Of a DNA stretch of 64,000 bases, positions 58,774 to 64,000 are shown piece by piece. The stretch comes from Levilactobacillus mulengensis (GTDB lineage Bacteria; Bacillota; Bacilli; Lactobacillales; Lactobacillaceae). The position numbers and the translations under genes were made by a program. Numbering within the stretch: position 1 is the first letter of the stretch; the number at the start of each line of letters is the position of its first letter. The stretch lies in the NCBI RefSeq assembly GCF_003946045.1, contig NZ_RHNW01000011.1:1-64000 (forward strand), read 5' to 3'. The notes below the pieces were generated by a model. The model had not been told where the DNA came from and searched no databases. It saw only the letters and a list, made by a program, of their open reading frames with translations.

Positions 58774-60156
58774 GTGGCTAAACCAAGAACGACTTACGTA
58801 TGTCAAAATTGTGATTATAGTTCACCGCGTTATCTCGGGCGTTGCCCGAACTGTGGTGAGTGGAATACCATGGTGGAGGAAGTGGTCACACCTACGGCCG
58901 CAAAGGCTAAGCCTCAGTCAACGCGGACTGCGGTAGGCAGCGAACAATCTCATCCCCAATTAATGAAGGATATCAAGCATTCCAGTGAGACGCGAACCAA
59001 GACCAAGATGGAAGAACTCAACCGGGTCTTGGGTGGCGGTATCGTAGCCGGTTCTCTCATCTTAATTGGTGGGGACCCCGGTATCGGGAAATCCACGCTG
59101 CTGCTCCAGGTCTCTGGTCAGTTGAGTGAGACCGGTGGCAAGGTGCTGTACGTTTCCGGTGAAGAAAGTGCCTCACAGATCAAGATGCGGGCCGACCGGT
59201 TAGTCGTCAACAGCGATAACCTCTACCTCTATCCCGAGACGGATATGGCCAGCATCCGAGCCAACATCGAGCAGATGCAGCCGGATTACGTGGTGATTGA
59301 CTCCGTTCAAACCATGCAGGCACCGGGCATTGAGTCCGCCATCGGGTCCGTTTCACAGATTCGGGCCGTCACGGGCGAACTGATGCAGATTGCGAAGACC
59401 AATAACATTACGATTTTTGTAGTAGGTCATGTGACCAAGGGTGGCGCGATTGCCGGCCCTAAGATTTTGGAACACATGGTGGATACCGTCCTCTACTTTG
59501 AAGGGGACCTGCACCACACCTACCGGATTCTCCGGGCGGTCAAGAACCGGTTTGGCTCGACCAACGAACTGGGAATCTTTGAAATGCGCGAGGGTGGCCT
59601 GTACGAGGTCGCCAATCCGTCGGAAATATTCCTGGAGGAACGACTCAAGGACGCGACGGGTTCCGCTATCGTGGTTTCAATGGAAGGGACGCGGCCAATT
59701 CTGGTCGAAGTTCAGGCCTTGATTTCACCGTCCGTCTTCGGAAATGCCCAGCGGACCTCCAGTGGTTTGGATCGTAACCGCGTGGCCCTGTTGATGGCGG
59801 TTTTGGAAAAGCGGGCCAACCTGATGCTCCAGAACCAGGATGCCTTCCTGAAGGCGGCTGGTGGCGTTAAGCTGGATGAGCCAGCGATTGACTTGGCCAT
59901 TGCCTTGTCGATTGCCTCCAGCTATCGCGATACGGCCACGGCACCAACGGACTGTTTCGTGGGTGAAGTTGGCTTGACCGGTGAAATTCGCCGGGTCAAC
60001 CGGATCGAATCCCGGGTGGCCGAAGCCAAGAAGCTCGGTTTCAAACGGATTTTTGTTCCTAAGAATAACCTCCAAGGTTGGACGGCCCCCAAAGGCATTG
60101 ATGTGGTGGGGGTCTCCACCTTGCGGCAAGCGTTAAAATTAGCCCTCGGCGTGTAA
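58774..60156 (+). CDS. radA: DNA repair protein RadA
   Basis: A 460-residue RecA-like helicase. The N-terminal zinc finger [18 protein letters not shown] is followed by Walker [12 protein letters not shown] near residue 101. The RadA-specific [13 protein letters not shown] lies near 259. The C-terminal Lon-like domain ends the protein. It acts in branch migration and recombination. The GTG at 58774 follows AAGGGGG. YacL is 33 nt downstream. Confidence 0.96.
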   Translation: MAKPRTTYVCQNCDYSSPRYLGRCPNCGEWNTMVEEVVTPTAAKAKPQSTRTAVGSEQSHPQLMKDIKHSSETRTKTKMEELNRVLGGGIVAGSLILIGGDPGIGKSTLLLQVSGQLSETGGKVLYVSGEESASQIKMRADRLVVNSDNLYLYPETDMASIRANIEQMQPDYVVIDSVQTMQAPGIESAIGSVSQIRAVTGELMQIAKTNNITIFVVGHVTKGGAIAGPKILEHMVDTVLYFEGDLHHTYRILRAVKNRFGSTNELGIFEMREGGLYEVANPSEIFLEERLKDATGSAIVVSMEGTRPILVEVQALISPSVFGNAQRTSSGLDRNRVALLMAVLEKRANLMLQNQDAFLKAAGGVKLDEPAIDLAIALSIASSYRDTATAPTDCFVGEVGLTGEIRRVNRIESRVAEAKKLGFKRIFVPKNNLQGWTAPKGIDVVGVSTLRQALKLALGV

Positions 60157-60189
60157 GCCACAGGGACCTTTGAAGGGAGGTGAACAAAT

Positions 60190-61368
60190 ATGCGTAAAAA
60201 AACGGTTGTGTTAATTATTTTCGCCATCTTAGGTGGGGTCATGGGAGCCGCTTACTTCTCCCGGCTCTGGCTACTGATGGGGGTGACCAGTCGGTTACTG
60301 AACAACGTTATCGTGAATATTTTGCTTGGTGCCATTATTTTCCTTATTCTTGGAGTCCTCTTCGCGGGCGTGATTCTCCGACTGATCAACCGCATTGAAA
60401 CGTACCTGAATAAGCAAAACCCGATGACCATTATCTTCGGTAGCCTGCTGACCATTGTGGGCCTGGCACTGGCTTTGCTGATTTCTCAGTTTCTGTTCCA
60501 CGTGCCGTCATTCTTCATTGGCACGGTGATTCCGTGGATTCTGATGTTGCTGTTCGGTTACTTCGGGTTCCGTATCGGGGCGCGGCTCAGCAAGATTCGG
60601 CTGGAGGAGTGGCGGAAGCTGTTCCAATCCCGTGGGAAAAAGGCTGAGGAAGAGGCTGACAAGAAGGTCTTGGACAAGGAAACGGAGCCTAATTTCCATC
60701 ACTACAAAATCTTGGATACCAACATCTTAATCGATGGGCGGATCTATGATTTGGCTAAGACGGGCTTCCTGGAAGGCACGTTATTGGTGCCGAACTTCGT
60801 GCTCTACGAACTCCAGTACATCGCGGATTCTAGCGATTCTATCAAACGAGTTCGTGGGCGGCGCGGACTAGACATCTTGAACAAGTTGCAAAATGAACAT
60901 ATCATGCCAATTGAAATGTACGAGGGTGACTTCGAAGACATTCCGGAGGTAGATAGCAAGTTGATTGCGTTGGCCAAGCAAAACGGCGGGGTCATCGTCA
61001 CTAATGATTACAACTTGAACAAGGTCATCCAGTTCCAAAACGTTCAGGTCTTGAACATTAACTCCTTAGCTAACGCCCTGAAACCACGAGTCATTCCTGG
61101 AGAAAACCTCCACGTGATGGTCGTGAAGAACGGGACGGAACGCCAACAGGGGGTCGCTTACCTTGACGACGGCACCATGGTCGTGGTCGAAGACGGGCGG
61201 TACTTTATCAACAAACAACTGGATGTTGTGGTCACCAGTGCCATTCAAACGGATGCTGGGCGGATGATCTTTGCCAAGCCACTACATTCCAGCAAGAACA
61301 TTGAAGAACAAGCCGATGCCGGTAAGAAAGGGTCTAGCGAGTCCAAAAACGGTAAACGTTCCCGGTAA
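60190..61368 (+). CDS. PIN/TRAM-domain membrane protein (YacL type)
   Basis: A 392-residue protein. Four N-terminal helices fill residues 1-130. A PIN nuclease domain starts at ILDTNILIDGRIYDLA near residue 177 with its first acidic residue, followed by VPNFVLYELQYIADSSD near 200 and VDSKLIALA and VTNDYNLNK near 260-275. A TRAM-like segment (PGENLHVMVVKNGTERQQGVAYLDDGTMVVVEDG) ends the domain. Bacillus YacL has the same build and sits at the same place between radA and gltX. A membrane-tethered RNase role is inferred. Confidence 0.9.
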   Translation: MRKKTVVLIIFAILGGVMGAAYFSRLWLLMGVTSRLLNNVIVNILLGAIIFLILGVLFAGVILRLINRIETYLNKQNPMTIIFGSLLTIVGLALALLISQFLFHVPSFFIGTVIPWILMLLFGYFGFRIGARLSKIRLEEWRKLFQSRGKKAEEEADKKVLDKETEPNFHHYKILDTNILIDGRIYDLAKTGFLEGTLLVPNFVLYELQYIADSSDSIKRVRGRRGLDILNKLQNEHIMPIEMYEGDFEDIPEVDSKLIALAKQNGGVIVTNDYNLNKVIQFQNVQVLNINSLANALKPRVIPGENLHVMVVKNGTERQQGVAYLDDGTMVVVEDGRYFINKQLDVVVTSAIQTDAGRMIFAKPLHSSKNIEEQADAGKKGSSESKNGKRSR

Positions 61369-61434
61369 TGGACTAGACAATTTCACATTTCTGGAAAGGA
61401 TTGAGGCGCACACCTTTATTTTTCCGCGGCGGCA

Positions 61435-61464
61435 TTGTAGAATTAAAGCATTGCGTCATAAAAT
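61435..61464 (+). promoter_or_regulatory. gltX promoter
   Basis: TTGTAG (61435-61440) and TAAAAT (61459-61464) are spaced by 18 nt. A 16-bp palindrome, GTCATAAAATTATGAC (61455-61470), covers the -10. Confidence 0.6.
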
Positions 61465-61520
61465 TATGACGAGGCTTCACCAAATTAACGTAATAAAATT
61501 TAGAAAGAGGCGCAAACGTT

Positions 61521-63011
61521 TTGGCGAAAAATTCAATTCGGGTTCGGTACGCTCCGAGCCCAACCGGTCATTTGCATATTGGTAATGCCCGGACGGCCAT
61601 TTTCAACTATTTATTTGCCCGTCACAACAAGGGTAAGTTCATCATTCGGATCGAGGATACGGATACGAAACGGAACATCGCTGACGGTGAACGGAGCCAA
61701 TTAGAAAACTTGAAGTGGCTCGGTTTGGATTGGGACGAAGGTCCTGACGTCGGTGGCGACTACGGTCCTTACCGTCAGTCTGAACGCCGCGACATTTACA
61801 CGCCACTTATCCAACAACTGTTGGACGAAGGCAAGGCTTACGAATCATACCGGACGGAAGATGAATTAACTGCCGACCGTGAAGCCCAAAAGGCGCGTAA
61901 GGAAATGCCTCATTACGAATACGAATATGCTGGGATGAACGAAGAAGAAAAGCAAGCTGCCATTGACGCCGCTAAGGCTAAGGGCTTGAAGCCTGTTATT
62001 CGTTTCCGCGTCCCTAAGGATGAAGTCTTTGAATGGGACGACATGGTTAAGGGTCACGTGGCCTTTAACTCCGACACCATTGGTGGGGACTTTGTTATCG
62101 CCAAGCGCGATGGGATGCCAACCTACAACTTTGCCGTTGTCGTTGACGACCACAAGATGGCCATCAGCCACGTCTTCCGGGGCGATGACCACGTTGCCAA
62201 CACGCCAAAGCAATTGATGATCTACCAAGCATTCGGTTGGGAAGCCCCAAAGTTTGGGCACATGAGCCTGATCATCAGCAAGGACACCGGTAAGAAGCTG
62301 TCCAAGCGTGACGAATCCGTCTTACAATTCATCGAACAATACCGTGACCTGGGTTACTTACCAGAAGCTATGTTCAACTTCATTCTGTTGTTGGGCTGGT
62401 CCCCAGTCGGTGAAGATGAAATCTTTAACCGGAAGCAATTTATCAAGATGTATGATGAAACGCGTTTGAGCTCTTCACCAGCCACCTTTGATAGTGACAA
62501 GCTGGAATGGTTGAACAACCGTTACGTGAAGGATGCTGACGACAGCACCATCATGGACCTGGCTTTGAAGCAATTGATCAAGGCCGGCAACATTCCTGCT
62601 AACCCAGACAACATGAAGTTGGAATGGGCGCGTCAATTAATCAATTTGTACAAGCGGCAAATGAGTTACATGGCCCAAATCAATGACATGGCTTCGGTCT
62701 TCTTTGAAGAACCCGAACAAGTCAGTGGTGAAGCCTTTGACGAAATTAACAACGAAACGGCCCCGGTCGTTTTGAAGGAATTCGCTGCCCAAATTGAAAA
62801 GCTCGACCTCTTTGATTCCGTAGAAATTTTCCACGTGATCAAGGCCGTTCAAGCCAAGACCGGCATCAAGGGCCGTCAACTTTGGATGCCAATCCGAATT
62901 GCCGTGACCCACGAAATGCACGGGCCAGAATTACCAGAATCCATCGAATTAGTTGGACGGGAGACCGCCTTAAAACACATTCACCAGACCTTAGCACAAT
63001 TAGAAGGCTAA
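61521..63011 (+). CDS. gltX: Glutamyl-tRNA synthetase
   Basis: A 496-residue class I synthetase that charges tRNA-Glu and, in most Firmicutes, tRNA-Gln for later amidation. The HIGH-like motif is [15 protein letters not shown] near residue 12. The KMSKS-like motif is KKLSKRDES near 254. IEDTDTKR near 42 binds glutamate. The TTG start has AGAAAGAGG upstream. cysS follows, the usual gltX-cysS order. Confidence 0.96.
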   Translation: MAKNSIRVRYAPSPTGHLHIGNARTAIFNYLFARHNKGKFIIRIEDTDTKRNIADGERSQLENLKWLGLDWDEGPDVGGDYGPYRQSERRDIYTPLIQQLLDEGKAYESYRTEDELTADREAQKARKEMPHYEYEYAGMNEEEKQAAIDAAKAKGLKPVIRFRVPKDEVFEWDDMVKGHVAFNSDTIGGDFVIAKRDGMPTYNFAVVVDDHKMAISHVFRGDDHVANTPKQLMIYQAFGWEAPKFGHMSLIISKDTGKKLSKRDESVLQFIEQYRDLGYLPEAMFNFILLLGWSPVGEDEIFNRKQFIKMYDETRLSSSPATFDSDKLEWLNNRYVKDADDSTIMDLALKQLIKAGNIPANPDNMKLEWARQLINLYKRQMSYMAQINDMASVFFEEPEQVSGEAFDEINNETAPVVLKEFAAQIEKLDLFDSVEIFHVIKAVQAKTGIKGRQLWMPIRIAVTHEMHGPELPESIELVGRETALKHIHQTLAQLEG

Positions 63012-63020
63012 TGATTTGGT

Positions 63021-63065
63021 AAAGAAGCCGAGTGAGGGCCAATTGGCGCTTCATTCGGCTTCTTT
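63021..63065 (+). terminator. Terminator after gltX
   Basis: AAAGAAGCCGA pairs with TCGGCTTCTTT around GCCAATTGGC. Confidence 0.85.
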
Positions 63066-63096
63066 GTTATCGGGTGAATATGCTACAATGGAGCTA

Positions 63097-63200
63097 ACTC
63101 ATTTGGTCCTGCATGGTTTGCCTGAGTTAAAAGGTTTCGTCAGTGTGGCAAAGTAGTCGCTTGGATGTCAGTCTAAGCGCGGGTACACAGAAACGGCCGC
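63097..63200 (+). promoter_or_regulatory. Structured leader of cysS
   Basis: The leader folds as AACTCA (63097-63102) with TGAGTT (63123-63128). A nested set then follows: GTTTC/GAAAC, GTGT/ACAC and CGCTT/AAGCG. It lies between a probable -10 (TACAAT near 63084) and the cysS ribosome site. No T-box sequence (GGTGGTACCGCG) is seen. Confidence 0.45.
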
Positions 63201-63254
63201 CAGCAGGGCTAATTCAAACTATAATTCAACTAATGACGTGAAAGGAGCTTCGGC

Positions 63255-64000
63255 ATGCTCAAAGTTTTTAATACCATGACTCGCCAGAAAGAAACATTCG
63301 AACCAATTACCCCGGGAGTGGTCAACATGTACGTGTGTGGCCCGACCGTTTACAATTACATTCATATTGGGAATGCGCGGAGTGCCATTGCCTTTGATAC
63401 GATTCGACGGTACTTTGAGTATCGGGGCTATCAAGTGACCTACGTGTCTAACTTCACGGATGTCGATGATAAAATGATTAATGAAGCCCACAAGGAAGGC
63501 ATCACCGTGCCCGAATTGGGGGACAAGTTCATTGCGGCCTTTAAGGAAGACACGGCGGCCTTGAACGTGGAACCCGCCACGGTTAATCCCCGGGCGACCG
63601 ACCACATCACTGAAATCGTGGCGTTTGTTCAGGACTTGATCGATAAGGGTTACGCCTATCCGGTTGATGGGGACGTCTATTATCGCGCGCATAAGTTTGC
63701 CCACTACGGCGAACTGGCTCACCTGAACCTCGACGACCTTGAAGAGGGGGCTTCCCAGCATACCAATGATGAGGAGACCGCCCGTAAGGAAGATCCCGTC
63801 GACTTTGCTCTGTGGAAGGGCGCCAAGCCGGGTGAAATTTCCTGGCCATCTCCTTGGGGCGCTGGTCGGCCGGGCTGGCACATCGAGTGCTCGGTCATGT
63901 CGACCCATTACCTGGGCGATACCTTTGACATTCATGGTGGTGGCGAAGACCTGATCTTCCCCCATCATCAAAATGAAATTGCCCAGAGTGAAGCCAAGAC
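63255..64000 (+). CDS. cysS: Cysteinyl-tRNA synthetase (partial)
   Basis: The first 248 residues of a class I synthetase; the gene runs off the window. [17 protein letters not shown] near residue 29 has the zinc Cys and the HIGH motif. [21 protein letters not shown] near 195 and [18 protein letters not shown] near 230 hold the other zinc ligands. The ATG at 63255 follows AAAGGAG. The KMSKS part lies beyond the window end. Confidence 0.96.
   Translation, partial: MLKVFNTMTRQKETFEPITPGVVNMYVCGPTVYNYIHIGNARSAIAFDTIRRYFEYRGYQVTYVSNFTDVDDKMINEAHKEGITVPELGDKFIAAFKEDTAALNVEPATVNPRATDHITEIVAFVQDLIDKGYAYPVDGDVYYRAHKFAHYGELAHLNLDDLEEGASQHTNDEETARKEDPVDFALWKGAKPGEISWPSPWGAGRPGWHIECSVMSTHYLGDTFDIHGGGEDLIFPHHQNEIAQSEAK

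Noticed and set aside
63066-63254. T-box riboswitch before cysS
   Set aside because: No GGTGGTACCGCG-like sequence or antiterminator is visible; the hairpins are reported instead as an unassigned leader.

Overview
The window looks like chromosomal DNA of a member of the Lactobacillaceae, most likely a heterofermentative Levilactobacillus-type species. The evidence is: LPQT-type sortase anchors, TTG/GTG starts behind strong AGGAGG sites, a pepC and dtpT peptide economy, a mannose-type PTS, WTA glycosyltransferase and LCP proteins, and the order dut-radA-yacL-gltX-cysS that is usual in low-GC Firmicutes. The species call is inference; no 16S is present.

Layout. 1-430: tail of a 23S rRNA, 5S rRNA, tRNA-Asn and tRNA-Thr. 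476-4085: a small IIB-like gene under apparent NagR-type operators, a POT peptide transporter, a metallophosphoesterase, then tRNA-Tyr and tRNA-Gln. 4349-14250: three consecutive giant sortase-anchored proteins built from BspA-type leucine-rich repeats. 14478-17252: S9 peptidase and proC. 17251-17827: two copies, in opposite orientation, of a structured repeat. 17935-20623: nagA, its GntR regulator and a wall-teichoic-acid glycosyltransferase. 20782-23562: pncB-nadE plus a small unknown gene (NAD salvage). 23654-23872: another copy of the structured repeat behind its own promoter. 24084-27649: tex, a SprT-like gene and thrB, followed by tRNA-Leu(AAG). 27993-33713: a small secreted protein, MATE exporter, HAD phosphatase and a complete mannose-family PTS. 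34116-37698: minus-strand diguanylate cyclase, EAL protein and LCP protein. 38063-42844: AEC and EamA transporters, gpmA, a membrane-anchored serine hydrolase and a small membrane protein.

42845-53636 is an AT-rich accessory island, bounded by two identical 41-bp direct repeats (42832-42872 and 53637-53677) that are bidirectional terminators. It holds two sugar operons and a LacI regulator. The second operon encodes L-xylulokinase-, UlaE- and UlaF/AraD-like enzymes that would make D-xylulose 5-phosphate, the phosphoketolase substrate. The first carries an orphan galactitol-type EIIC, a TIM-barrel isomerase and an amidohydrolase. A palindrome, GTTAACCGGTTAAC, recurs at seven places in the island and is the likely LacI operator; two good CcpA cre sites overlap the promoters.

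53686-64000 returns to core genes: pepC, aldo/keto reductase, rpiA, a GNAT-like gene, a further copy of the structured repeat, dut, radA, yacL, gltX and the start of cysS, which runs off the window.

The two strongest candidates for something undescribed are (i) the roughly 210-230-nt multi-hairpin element present in four copies, whose helices change by compensatory substitution, and (ii) the island's non-phosphorylating-looking 'orphan EIIC plus FGGY kinase' pathway with its own operator network. Everything here is read from sequence by eye; no database search or folding program was run.
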